Source of the DNA: Futiania mangrovi
GTDB taxonomy: Bacteria; Pseudomonadota; Alphaproteobacteria; Futianiales; Futianiaceae
Reading direction: 5' to 3'
NCBI RefSeq assembly: GCF_024158125.1
Contig: NZ_JAMZFT010000004.1
Span: 62,001-126,000, forward strand
DNA length: 64,000 nucleotides
The translations under genes and the position numbers were made by a program. Within the stretch, counting starts at the first letter, position 1, and each line of letters opens with the position of its first letter. Of this stretch, positions 50,668 through 58,516 are shown piece by piece. The notes below the pieces were generated by a model. That model was not told where the DNA came from. It did not search any database and was given only the letters and a program-made list of their open reading frames with translations.

Positions 50668-51521
50668 TCGGCGGCTTCGCCGGCGGGGGGCTGCGCGCGC
50701 CCGGCGTCCGGAACGGGAGCGCCCGCCTGCCGGTCGCGGACGAAGGGCAGCGCGAGTGTGCGCAGGAAGCGCATGTCGTCCGGCTCCCGGAAATACTCGA
50801 GGCCCGCCGTGATCTCGTCCAGACGCTCGCTTTCCGGCGCGCGGTAGGTTCCGAATGTCCGGTCCCAGAAGGAGAAGACCACGCCATAGTTGCTGTCGGT
50901 CTGCGGCTGCCATGTCGAGTGATGGATGAAATGCATTCCCGGCGTCACGAAAATCGTGCGCACCGCGCGATCCAGACCTGCGGGCCATTGCAGGTTGGCA
51001 TGCGACCAGATGGTCACGGCGACCGCCAGGATCGCATAAAGCAGGATACCCTCCGCCGTCAGACCGAGGCCGCCCACGATGGCGAGCGTCAGAACCATGC
51101 TGCCAAGGGTCTCAAGCGGATGGTGCCGCTCTGCGGTGGTGAAGTCGATTTCGGTTTCCGCGTGGTGGACCAGATGCAGGCGCCACAGGAGGGCGGAGCG
51201 GTGCAGGACCACGTGCTCGGCATATTTGCAGGCATCGAGGATCAGGACCGTGGCGGCTGCGGCCAGCCACTCCGACCCGATCAGCGGGCGTAGCAGGCCG
51301 TGTTCGGCGGCAAATGCGGACCCCGCGACCTCGATCGCCGTCGCGGGCAGCACGACGCGGTGCAACAACAGCGTCATGGCATAAAGGCCGCCGTTCGTTG
51401 TCCAGCGGATCGCAAGGCTGACCCGGTGGCGATGCCACGGTGCGAAAAGCTCCAGCAGCGCGAAAACGATCAATGCGACGTAGAAGGCGTTCGCCTGTAC
51501 CAGCGTGATGATCTCTGACAT
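50664..51521 (-). CDS. Sterol desaturase / fatty acid hydroxylase family protein
   Basis: The 285-residue membrane di-iron oxygenase-type protein has four to five helices and the histidine clusters HVVLH (103-107), HLVHH (116-120), RHHPLE (132-137), SHAN and HFIHH (197-201). This is the family fold that hydroxylates or desaturates sterols, fatty acids or carotenoids. It lies between the 51-residue sorting-signal protein and the exosortase, with its stop overlapping the exosortase start. That is an unusual neighbour for an exosortase and suggests modification of a lipid or anchor used in the same pathway. That role is inferred. Confidence 0.92.
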   Translation of the reverse strand: MSEIITLVQANAFYVALIVFALLELFAPWHRHRVSLAIRWTTNGGLYAMTLLLHRVVLPATAIEVAGSAFAAEHGLLRPLIGSEWLAAAATVLILDACKYAEHVVLHRSALLWRLHLVHHAETEIDFTTAERHHPLETLGSMVLTLAIVGGLGLTAEGILLYAILAVAVTIWSHANLQWPAGLDRAVRTIFVTPGMHFIHHSTWQPQTDSNYGVVFSFWDRTFGTYRAPESERLDEITAGLEYFREPDDMRFLRTLALPFVRDRQAGAPVPDAGRAQPPAGEAAE

Positions 51522-51559
51522 CCGTTCTGCCCGGCCTTGTAGCGGCGTCCGGCGAGGAG

Positions 51560-51592
51560 GCGGCCGGAATCCGGGTGCCCGGTGCCGGCCGC
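51560..51592 (-). other. Nested hairpin between the tiny substrate gene and the desaturase
   Basis: An 8-bp outer stem (GCGGCCGG 51560-51567 with CCGGCCGC 51585-51592) encloses a 5-bp inner stem (CCGGG/CCCGG, 51571-51582). It has no T run. Lying 14 bp past the small gene's stop, it could stabilise or partly terminate the transcript so that the substrate outnumbers the exosortase. Inferred. Confidence 0.6.
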
Positions 51593-51606
51593 GCCCCGTC
51601 TGCCGG

Positions 51607-51762
51607 TTACTTTCTGCGGCGCGCCAGATAGACGCCGCCAACCACCGCCGCCGCCGCGAGACCCAGAATGCTGGGGCCGGGCAGGGTCGGCACGGGACCG
51701 CTCGCAAGCGCCGGCGTTGCAAGCAGCACAGCCGGTGCGATCAGGGTCAGGATACGAGACAT
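51607..51762 (-). CDS. 51-residue signal peptide plus C-terminal sorting signal protein
   Basis: The whole protein is a signal peptide (residues 1-20, ending PALA), about ten residues starting SGPVPTLPGP, a hydrophobic helix (SILGLAAAAVVGGVYLA) and a basic end RRRK. This is the tripartite form of an exosortase target with almost nothing between. GGAGGG lies 4-5 nt before the ATG at 51762. It heads the exosortase operon and is preceded by a near-consensus sigma-54 promoter. The motif VPTLPGPS is not the standard PEP-CTERM motif. After both cleavages only a peptide of about 8-12 residues would be released or anchored. Confidence 0.78.
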   Translation of the reverse strand: MSRILTLIAPAVLLATPALASGPVPTLPGPSILGLAAAAVVGGVYLARRRK

Positions 51763-51851
51763 GGAACCCTCCATCATTGTCTCTTCTTGTTTGCCGCATC
51801 CGAAGAAGCGGCAGGGGCGCGCCAGTCCGGCGTCCCCTGGAGGGTCTGACA

Positions 51852-51867
51852 AGCAATAATTGTGCCC
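51852..51867 (-). promoter_or_regulatory. Sigma-54 (-24/-12) promoter of the exosortase operon
   Basis: On the minus strand GGGCACAATTATTGCT keeps the invariant GG (51866-51865) and GC (51854-51853) 10 bp apart and differs from TGGCACG-N4-TTGCW at only two positions. The small gene starts 90 bp downstream. It lies in the 388-bp gap 51763-52150, which also has an AT-rich imperfect inverted repeat (CCCATT...TCAAAT / ATTTGAATGGG, 51865-51917) that could be an activator or enhancer site. No gene is seen in the gap. Confidence 0.75.
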
Positions 51868-52150
51868 ATTTCGCACTCAAATATTTCAATAACTTGCGAC
51901 CATATGATTTGAATGGGTGAAAAGAAGGCTGACGGTGCGTTTTCCATTGTGGAAAAGTCCGGAGCGACGGGGCGAATTCAGTCCCCTGCGCCCTGACCTG
52001 TTTTCAGCAGTCGCTCGATCAACGGGTGTCTTTGCGACCTGTCGAGCACTTGGGATCGCTATCGCCGCAAGGTCGGGAAATGTCGGCGGCGCATGACGTC
52101 GTCCCCCCAGGCGGAGACGGAGGCCCGTTCGCATTGGGCAAAGCGATCTC

Positions 52151-53386
52151 CTATGCCCGCTCGAGAAGCCTGAAAAGTACCCGGACGATCACCCGTGTGG
52201 CCTTCCTGAGATCCTCAAGCGCAACGCGTTCGTCTGCGCGGTGACCGTTGGCCTCCAGAAGTGTTGAAGGACCTGCTCCGTACATGACAGTCGGGATGCC
52301 TGCAGCCGCATAGTGGCGCGCATCGGCGTAGAGCGGCACACCTTCAAGCGGCACGTCGACACCCAATTCCACCTGTGCAGCCTCCGCGACGGTTGCCGCC
52401 AGCGCATCCGAACCGTGTACCGGGCCGAATGGGCGTGCGAGCAGCACCCGCTGTGTGCGCCAACCGATGCCCGGCAGCCCATCAAGCGCCCTTGCGACGA
52501 CGGCTTTCAACTCGGCCTCCACGGCCTCGCAGTCCTCTTCGGGCACGATGCGCCGATCGATGCGCAGAGTGACCTTGTCCGGCACCACGTTCGTGTTGAT
52601 CCCACCCGAGATAAGCCCGATCACCATGGAGGGAGAATCGATGCCCGGTACCGCCGAGTGAATGTCCGCAAGTCCTTTCCGGTAGGCGTAAAGCGCCGCG
52701 AGCAATGTCGAGGCGGCCTCCAGCGCATCGTGGCCGGTGTCGGGTCGCGCGGCGTGAGCGGAGGTCCCGGTCACGGTCACCTCCAGGTGAAGGCACCCGT
52801 TGTGCGCCACGGTGACGGCGTATGAAAAGCCTGCGCAGATCGCGAAGTCGGGCTTCGACAACCCCGTGTCCAGCAGGCGGCGCGGCCCGATCTCGCCGCC
52901 GGCTTCCTCGTCATAGGTCAGGTGGAGTTCGACGGTGCCCGAAAGCTGCACTCCAGATGCAACGAGTGCGCGGAGCGCAAACGCATAGGTCGCGAAATCG
53001 GACTTCGAGACCGCGACGCCGCGCCCGTACATCCAGCCGTCCCTGATCTCCGCGCCATAGGGGTCGGTCGTCCATCCCTCTCCTGGTGGGACGACGTCGC
53101 CATGCGCGTTGAGCGCTAACACCGGACCATCCCCGAACCGGTGACGCACGATCAGGTTGGTCGCCGATACCATTCCGTGAGCCTCGGCGTCCGCTTCGGG
53201 AACCGGATCGCGCGCGACCGTGAACCCCAACTGCTCCAGCAGCGCGGCCGTGCGCTCCGCGTGCGGCGCGCAGTCTCCCGGCGGATTGTCGGATGGCACG
53301 CGCACCAGTTCCGCGAGGAAGGCCGTCTCCTGCGGAAAGGCGCTGTCCACCGCGTCGAGGGCGCGTGCAAGGGTGTCACCGGTCAT
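52151..53386 (-). CDS. M20 family metallohydrolase
   Basis: The 411-residue zinc hydrolase of the ArgE/DapE/CPG2 type has metal motifs LNAHGDVVPPG, YGRGVAVSKSDF and TYDEEAGGEIGP, a dimerisation domain with GTSAHAARPDTGHDA, and a C-terminal GAGPSTLLEANGHRADE. Note Ser instead of the usual Gly after VSK and the Val-Ser in place of Asp-Met of DMKG, which changes a normally conserved metal-site region. It probably deacylates an N-acyl amino acid or cleaves an amide. It is last in the minus-strand catabolic group. Confidence 0.88.
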   Translation of the reverse strand: MTGDTLARALDAVDSAFPQETAFLAELVRVPSDNPPGDCAPHAERTAALLEQLGFTVARDPVPEADAEAHGMVSATNLIVRHRFGDGPVLALNAHGDVVPPGEGWTTDPYGAEIRDGWMYGRGVAVSKSDFATYAFALRALVASGVQLSGTVELHLTYDEEAGGEIGPRRLLDTGLSKPDFAICAGFSYAVTVAHNGCLHLEVTVTGTSAHAARPDTGHDALEAASTLLAALYAYRKGLADIHSAVPGIDSPSMVIGLISGGINTNVVPDKVTLRIDRRIVPEEDCEAVEAELKAVVARALDGLPGIGWRTQRVLLARPFGPVHGSDALAATVAEAAQVELGVDVPLEGVPLYADARHYAAAGIPTVMYGAGPSTLLEANGHRADERVALEDLRKATRVIVRVLFRLLERA

Positions 53387-53402
53387 GACTTTGCTCTCCT
53401 GC

Positions 53403-54434
53403 TCATGCCGCGATTGTCAGAAGCCGGCGGGGCGTGTGAACGAACATCTGCTCTATCTCCGCCTCGGTGAACCCGCGTAACCGCATCAACGGGATCACGT
53501 TGCGAAACAGGTGCCCATAGCCGTGACCGCCCCCGGAGACGAGGCGCGTGCGCGTGCAGATGTCCTGCGAAACCGCGATGCGATCGAGGTGTCCAGAGTC
53601 GGCGAGACCGCGCAGCAGCCGAAGCCGCGTCCCGTCGTTGGGGAGATCGATGTCGGGCTGGAACGGATACCAGGAGCTTTCGATGCCGAAGAAGTCGAAC
53701 TCGATCACGCAGCCGGTATCCGCAAGCCGGACGAGACCGTCGACGTCAAAGAGCGTCCGGTCGACATGGCTCATGACGAGCCGCTCCGGATCGCCCCCAT
53801 GCGCCCGGATGAACTCCACCACCTCGACCAGATCGAAGGGACTGCGTGGCGGATGGACATTGAGCGAGGCGCCCGTTCCGCACTGTGCAACAGCGGCGGC
53901 GGCGAGCACGCGCTTCTCGGCCTCTGTCCAAGGGCTGCTCAAGCCGATCTCGCCGATGATCCCGGCACGGATGCCTCCCATCCCGTGGCGCACGGCTGCG
54001 ACCATCTCGCCGGCCAGCCAGTCGACGGACGCACCGCGCGCCGAGGCGTCGAGATATGCCTCCACGTAGAAGCCACAGCCCATGACGATGTGGACGCCGG
54101 ACGCCGCCGACACGCGCGCAAGGCCAGCCGGGTGGGGTGCGATGCCTGCACAGGTCAGTTCGACCAATGCGCGGCCGCCCTCGGCATGCAGGCGTTCGAG
54201 TTCGGCAATGGCGACCGCCTCGTCGGTCAGCCGGTGATTGCCGAGGTGATTGCACCACTGGTGGCGGATCTCCCAGCAGGTCTCCAGCGTGATCTCGGCC
54301 TCGGGACCGCCTTTGGCGGCAAGCGCCGGCGGCGTGATGTCGCACAACACGTGCTCGTGCATCAGCGTCGGTCCCAGGGTGTCCGGCGCAATGGGACCGA
54401 GAACGGTCATGACGTGTGGCCCGGACTGCGTCAC
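53403..54434 (-). CDS. Phosphotriesterase-family amidohydrolase
   Basis: The 343-residue TIM-barrel metallohydrolase has GPTLMHEHVLCDI (HxH metal pair), a position in GIIGEIGL where the bridging residue is Glu rather than the carbamylated Lys, NVHPPRS and MSHVDRTL (later His ligands) and VSQDICTRTRL (catalytic Asp). These features fit phosphotriesterase-like lactonases or lactamases rather than organophosphate hydrolases. It overlaps the DUF6282 gene by 4 bp, so they are coupled. It probably opens a lactone or cyclic amide. Confidence 0.88.
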   Translation of the reverse strand: MTQSGPHVMTVLGPIAPDTLGPTLMHEHVLCDITPPALAAKGGPEAEITLETCWEIRHQWCNHLGNHRLTDEAVAIAELERLHAEGGRALVELTCAGIAPHPAGLARVSAASGVHIVMGCGFYVEAYLDASARGASVDWLAGEMVAAVRHGMGGIRAGIIGEIGLSSPWTEAEKRVLAAAAVAQCGTGASLNVHPPRSPFDLVEVVEFIRAHGGDPERLVMSHVDRTLFDVDGLVRLADTGCVIEFDFFGIESSWYPFQPDIDLPNDGTRLRLLRGLADSGHLDRIAVSQDICTRTRLVSGGGHGYGHLFRNVIPLMRLRGFTEAEIEQMFVHTPRRLLTIAA

Positions 54435-55345
54435 GCGGCCAACTCGCCCACGCGGAACAGACGGGCTGCGTTGGCTGCCGACATGGCGCGCATTTCTTCC
54501 GGGCCGAAGCCTGCGCTCTGCACGAGCAAAAGAAACTCGCGAAAGCCTTCCACCGGGGGTGGCAGGACGAAGACGCCACAGTCGCCCGACAGGATCGTAT
54601 GCTCAGGTCCAGCCGCGCGGATCAATTGCGCGAGTTGAGGAAGTGTCACGGCGTCGACCGTGTGCTTCTCGGCATCAACATGCGTCAGCCCGACCTGGGT
54701 CGCGTGGCTCAGGAAGAAGAACGAGAACTCCGCAATCGCGCCTGCGGCGGTAACGGCGCGCACCGTCTCCGCATCGTAGTGTGTCGAGGGCACGAGAATG
54801 CGCGTCACGCCCCGGGCGCGTGCCGCCTCGACAACGCGCACGGCCTCCGGTCCCGACACATGGCCCGTGTTCAGGACCACGTCGCGCTCCGCGATCAGGT
54901 CGAGGATCTCGGGCAGGGGATCGGGAAGTTCTCCCCGCTCCGGGATGCCCAGGCAGGCTTCGACATAGGCGGGGGAGCGTCCTTCGGCCCGCGCGATGAA
55001 CCGGGTGTGATGGGTCGGCAGGGAGATGAAGCGCGCCCCGTCGCGCGCCGCGCCATAGCCGTAGCCCAGGGCGATACGCGCAGCCTCCGCTGAAACCCCA
55101 CCCGCCGGCGGCTCCATGATCAGTCCGCCGAATACCTCCACCCCCAGTCCGCCCAACTCCCGCATGGCGAGGGCGGCGTAGCCCGAGGTGTTGCAGAAAT
55201 TGTCCATCAGGCCGATCGCCGCCATGCCGGCATCGGCTGCTTGACGCACGGCGGTCAGCACATCGATAGACCGCGCATTTATGTGCGGACAGCAATGCAC
55301 GTGATTGTCGACGGCGCCGACGAGCATGTCCGCCCCAGGCAACAT
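54431..55345 (-). CDS. DUF6282 family amidohydrolase-like protein
   Basis: The 304-residue protein has VDNHVHCCPHINARS, LPTHHTRFIARA, LNTGHVSGPEAVRVVEAAR, LVPSTHYDAE and LSGDCGVFVLPPPVEGFREF. These look like the metal ligands and barrel strands of amidohydrolase-like DUF6282 proteins, whose function is not known. It is coupled downstream to the phosphotriesterase-like gene and lies 29 bp after the ABC ATPase gene, so it is part of the importer operon. It is expected to act on an imported compound. Confidence 0.82.
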   Translation of the reverse strand: MLPGADMLVGAVDNHVHCCPHINARSIDVLTAVRQAADAGMAAIGLMDNFCNTSGYAALAMRELGGLGVEVFGGLIMEPPAGGVSAEAARIALGYGYGAARDGARFISLPTHHTRFIARAEGRSPAYVEACLGIPERGELPDPLPEILDLIAERDVVLNTGHVSGPEAVRVVEAARARGVTRILVPSTHYDAETVRAVTAAGAIAEFSFFFLSHATQVGLTHVDAEKHTVDAVTLPQLAQLIRAAGPEHTILSGDCGVFVLPPPVEGFREFLLLVQSAGFGPEEMRAMSAANAARLFRVGELAA

Positions 55346-55374
55346 CGTTTCCTCCCTTGTCCCTGTAAGGACGG

Positions 55375-56112
55375 CTAGTGCCGCAGGATCTTTCCGACGA
55401 AGTCGCGTGTCCGTTCCTTCTTCGGCGCATCGAACAGGTCGGCCGGCGGCGCGACCTCGACGACATGGCCATCGGCCATGAAGACGACCTTCGACGAAAC
55501 CTCCCGCACGAACGCCATTTCATGGCTCACGATCAGCATGGTCATGCCCTCGGCCGCCAGCATGCGTATGGTGTCCAGAACCTCGTTCACCAGTTCGGGG
55601 TCGAGGGCAGACGTCACCTCGTCCAGCAGCAGGATTTCCGGCTTCAGCGCCAATGCCCGGGCGATCGCGACCCGCTGTTGCTGGCCGCCCGAAAGCTGAT
55701 CGGGATAGGCGTCGAGCTTGTCGGAGAGGCCGACCCGGGCCAGAAGGCGCCTGGCATCGGCCTCGACCTCCGCCGCGGGACGGTTCTGGATCTTGATCGG
55801 CGCGACCGTCACGTTGCGCAGCACGGTCATGTTCTGGAACAGGTTGTACTGCTGGAACACGACGGCGCAGCGGCGGCGCACCTCGCGCAGGCTCTTGCGG
55901 CTGGCGTAGTCGATCGGCACGCCGTCCACGCGCACTTCGCCTGAAATCGGCGGTAGCAGCCCCATGATGACCCGCAGCAGCGTGCTCTTGCCCGAACCCG
56001 ACGGACCGATCAGGCTGACGATCTCGCCCTTCGCCACCTCGAGATTTATGCTTTCGAGGACGGTCACCGGGCCATAGTTCGCCTTCAGCTCAGCGATTTC
56101 GAGGTGGGGCAA
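55375..56112 (-). CDS. Polar amino acid ABC transporter ATP-binding protein
   Basis: The 245-residue ATPase has Walker A GPSGSGKST, the Q loop FQQYNLFQNMTV, signature LSGGQQQRVAIARALAL, Walker B ILLLDEVTSALDPELV and the H-loop SHEMAF. The FQQ(Y/F)NLFQNMTVLRNV pattern is typical of the histidine/glutamine/arginine-type importers. The start is TTG at 56112 with GGAG 10 nt before, so the gene overlaps the permease end by 23 bp. It supplies energy for the two permeases upstream. Confidence 0.94.
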   Translation of the reverse strand: MPHLEIAELKANYGPVTVLESINLEVAKGEIVSLIGPSGSGKSTLLRVIMGLLPPISGEVRVDGVPIDYASRKSLREVRRRCAVVFQQYNLFQNMTVLRNVTVAPIKIQNRPAAEVEADARRLLARVGLSDKLDAYPDQLSGGQQQRVAIARALALKPEILLLDEVTSALDPELVNEVLDTIRMLAAEGMTMLIVSHEMAFVREVSSKVVFMADGHVVEVAPPADLFDAPKKERTRDFVGKILRH

Positions 56113-56782
56113 GTTTCTTCTCCATCCAGAAGCCGAAGCGCGCCAGCGGGTAGGACAGCGCAAAATACAGAATGAGGATCGTCCCGAACACGAGGGCCGC
56201 GGAGAAGCCCTTGTTGTTCATGACCTTTCCGGCGTAGGTCAGCTCCACGACGCCAATCTGGGACGCGAGCGCGGTATCCTTGATGAACAGGACGAAGAAG
56301 CTGAACGCGGGCGGGATGATCACCTTCCAGGCCTGCGGGATGATGACGAGGCGCAGCGTCTGCCAGTAGCTGAAGTTCATGGCTTCGGCTGCGTCCCACT
56401 GGTTCTGGTGCACGGACTCGATGCCGCCGCGAACGATCTCCGCGATGAAGGCGGTCGCGATCAGGCAGACGCTGATCACCGCGATGGTGAAAAGCGTGAG
56501 GTCGATGGCCAGCGCCTGGAACACGAAGAAGGTCAGCAGCAGCGTAACGAGGAAGGGGATGCGCCGGAACGTCTCCGTGAAAAGGATCGCGAGCCAGCGC
56601 GCCCATATGAGCCCCAGCCCCCGCGTCCTGCGCAGCACGGCGAGCGCAAACCCGACCCCGAATCCGAAGAGGCACCCCGCGGCCGACAGCAGGAAGGTCG
56701 CGCCCAGCGCCTTCAGCAGGAAGATCAGGTTCCAGTAGGTGAAGAAGGCCGGCGCTTCCTCGACAATGCGCTCCCACATCAC
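56090..56782 (-). CDS. Polar amino acid ABC transporter permease 1
   Basis: The 230-residue inner-membrane permease has five or six helices and the EAA-loop segment AAEAMNFSYWQTLRLVIIPQA, the coupling motif of polar amino acid importers. It overlaps the second permease by 4 bp upstream and the ATPase by 23 bp downstream. The EAA variant starts with AAEAMN rather than AAxALG. It forms a heteromeric channel with the next permease. Confidence 0.94.
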   Translation of the reverse strand: MMWERIVEEAPAFFTYWNLIFLLKALGATFLLSAAGCLFGFGVGFALAVLRRTRGLGLIWARWLAILFTETFRRIPFLVTLLLTFFVFQALAIDLTLFTIAVISVCLIATAFIAEIVRGGIESVHQNQWDAAEAMNFSYWQTLRLVIIPQAWKVIIPPAFSFFVLFIKDTALASQIGVVELTYAGKVMNNKGFSAALVFGTILILYFALSYPLARFGFWMEKKLAPPRNR

Positions 56783-57453
56783 ACGATCCTCATCTTGGCG
56801 CGGAACATGTAGCGCCCGACGAGGGCGAGGATGAGCGTCGCGGCAAAGGTCACGACGACATACAGACCCGCGGTGATGGAGAAGATCTCGATCGAGCGGA
56901 ACGTCATCGCGTTGATCGTCATGGCGCGTCCGGTCAGTTCCTCGACGCCGAACACGGCGGCCATCGAGGAGCCGAGCGTCATCAGGATGTACTGGTTGGA
57001 CAGGGGTGGAAAGAGAACCTTCATGATGTGCGGCAGGATCACGTAGCGAACCTGTTGGGCCAGGCTGAAACCCATGGTCTGGGCCGCCTCCAACTCCTCG
57101 CGGCGGATGCTGTCGAAGCCGGCCTTCTGGATCTGGGTGAGGTAGGCGCCCGCGTTCAGCGTCATGCCGAGCACGACGGCGGAGAACGGCGAGAGCAGGA
57201 TGCCCGCGTCGGGCAATGCGAAAAAGATGAAATAGATCTGCACCAGCTGCGGCGTATTGGCGAAAAAGCTGACGTAGATGTCGACGATGCGGACGAGCCA
57301 GCGCGGCCCGAAGGAGCGGATCGTCGCGCCGAGAAGGCCGATGACCATGCCGCCGCAGAACGCAAGGAAGGCGATCTGCAGGCTGACGAGCGCGCCCGCC
57401 ATGAGATAGGGCAGGTGATCGGTAACCTGGCCGAACTGCAGCGTGTAGTTCAT
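56779..57453 (-). CDS. Polar amino acid ABC transporter permease 2
   Basis: The 224-residue inner-membrane permease has VRIVDIYVSFFANTPQLVQIYFI (an N-terminal His/Glu/Gln/Arg/opine-family permease signature) and the EAA loop ELEAAQTMGFSLAQQVRYVILPHIM. It overlaps permease 1 by 4 bp. A 74-bp gap separates it from the binding-protein gene upstream, a common place for reduced downstream expression. Confidence 0.94.
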   Translation of the reverse strand: MNYTLQFGQVTDHLPYLMAGALVSLQIAFLAFCGGMVIGLLGATIRSFGPRWLVRIVDIYVSFFANTPQLVQIYFIFFALPDAGILLSPFSAVVLGMTLNAGAYLTQIQKAGFDSIRREELEAAQTMGFSLAQQVRYVILPHIMKVLFPPLSNQYILMTLGSSMAAVFGVEELTGRAMTINAMTFRSIEIFSITAGLYVVVTFAATLILALVGRYMFRAKMRIV

Positions 57454-57527
57454 GCGTGAGGAATCCGCGCCGGGAATGTCAGCGGGACGCGGGCGTCCGT
57501 CGGGAAGGACAGACGCCCGCGCTCAGC

Positions 57528-58340
57528 TCAGAAGTACGGAGAAGCCTTGACGTCGAAGATCATCGGGATACCGAACCACTTCACCCAGGTCTCGTCGATG
57601 AAGCCGCGGCGATGCAGGTCGAAGATCGCCACGTTCAACCAGTTGCGCAGGCTGTCGTTGCCCTTTGCCACGCCGATGGAGCAGTAGTAGACGTCAACCG
57701 GCGTTTCCACGACTTTCCAGTCGACCTTGTGCTTGTTCATGTGCTCGCCGACGAAGTCGACGACGTCGACCATGGCGTCGGCCCGGCCCTGCGCGATGGC
57801 CCGCACTGCATCCGGGTAGTTGTCGAGTTGCAGCACCTGCGCCTTCGGCAGGTTCTCGGCGATGAACTTGATCGGCGTCGTGCCACGGACCTGAACCAGC
57901 TTGACCGCCGGGTCGTTGAGTTCGCGCCAGTCGGTGTAGGGCTTGGCCTCGGTCGTCAGGACACCGAAAACCTCGGTATGGACCGGCAGGGTGAAGTCGA
58001 TGACCTTCGCACGCTCGGGATTGCGGGTCATCGCGCCCAGGACGATGTCGATCTTGCCGCTCGCCACGAACGGAATCCGGTCAGGGGAGCCGACCTGAAC
58101 CACCTCGAGTTCGACCCCAAGCATGGCCGCAAGACGCCGTGCGACGTCCACGTCGAAGCCATCGATCTCGTTCTTGTCGTTGTAAAGCCCCAGCGGAGGC
58201 AGCGTCGGATTGACGCCGACAACCAGCTTCTTGGAGGAGAGTATTTCGTCAAGCGACCGGGCTTCCCCCTTTGTCGGCGCAAGCGCGGCGAGGGTCACGG
58301 CAACCGCGAGCGTCGCGGTACGCAGCAGTGTCTTGAGCAT
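57528..58340 (-). CDS. Amino-acid ABC transporter substrate-binding protein
   Basis: The 270-residue periplasmic binding protein (SBP_bac_3 type) has an N-terminal signal peptide (to about residue 28), KKLVVGVNPTLPPLGLYNDK, IDGFDVDVARRLAAMLG and SGKIDIVLGAMTRNPERAKVIDFT. These are clear polar-amino-acid receptor motifs. GGGAG lies 8 nt before the ATG at 58340. As first gene of the minus-strand operon it defines the ligand, probably a small amino acid or derivative. A divergent catabolic operon starts at 58517. Confidence 0.94.
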   Translation of the reverse strand: MLKTLLRTATLAVAVTLAALAPTKGEARSLDEILSSKKLVVGVNPTLPPLGLYNDKNEIDGFDVDVARRLAAMLGVELEVVQVGSPDRIPFVASGKIDIVLGAMTRNPERAKVIDFTLPVHTEVFGVLTTEAKPYTDWRELNDPAVKLVQVRGTTPIKFIAENLPKAQVLQLDNYPDAVRAIAQGRADAMVDVVDFVGEHMNKHKVDWKVVETPVDVYYCSIGVAKGNDSLRNWLNVAIFDLHRRGFIDETWVKWFGIPMIFDVKASPYF

Positions 58341-58410
58341 GCATCTGTCTCCCTTTGTGATCGCGGCCATCAGTGGCCGGCGAACGCAACTCTCGTTCAG
58401 ATCCTCCCAT

Positions 58411-58431
58411 AACATGCCTTTTTTGCATGTT
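58411..58431. promoter_or_regulatory. Palindrome in the divergent promoter region
   Basis: AACATGC (58411-58417) and GCATGTT (58425-58431) form a perfect 7-bp inverted repeat with a 7-bp T-rich centre, in the 176 bp between the transporter and dehydrogenase operons. GTATAC and TGTACA palindromes follow within 50 bp. These are candidate sites for the GntR regulator encoded at 63829. Confidence 0.45.
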
Positions 58432-58516
58432 TTTTTAGGTATACGAACTGCACACGCATGTTGTACAGTATGGGAACATCAACGTCTAGGCTTGTCAACG
58501 GGAAGAGTTCGCCCGC

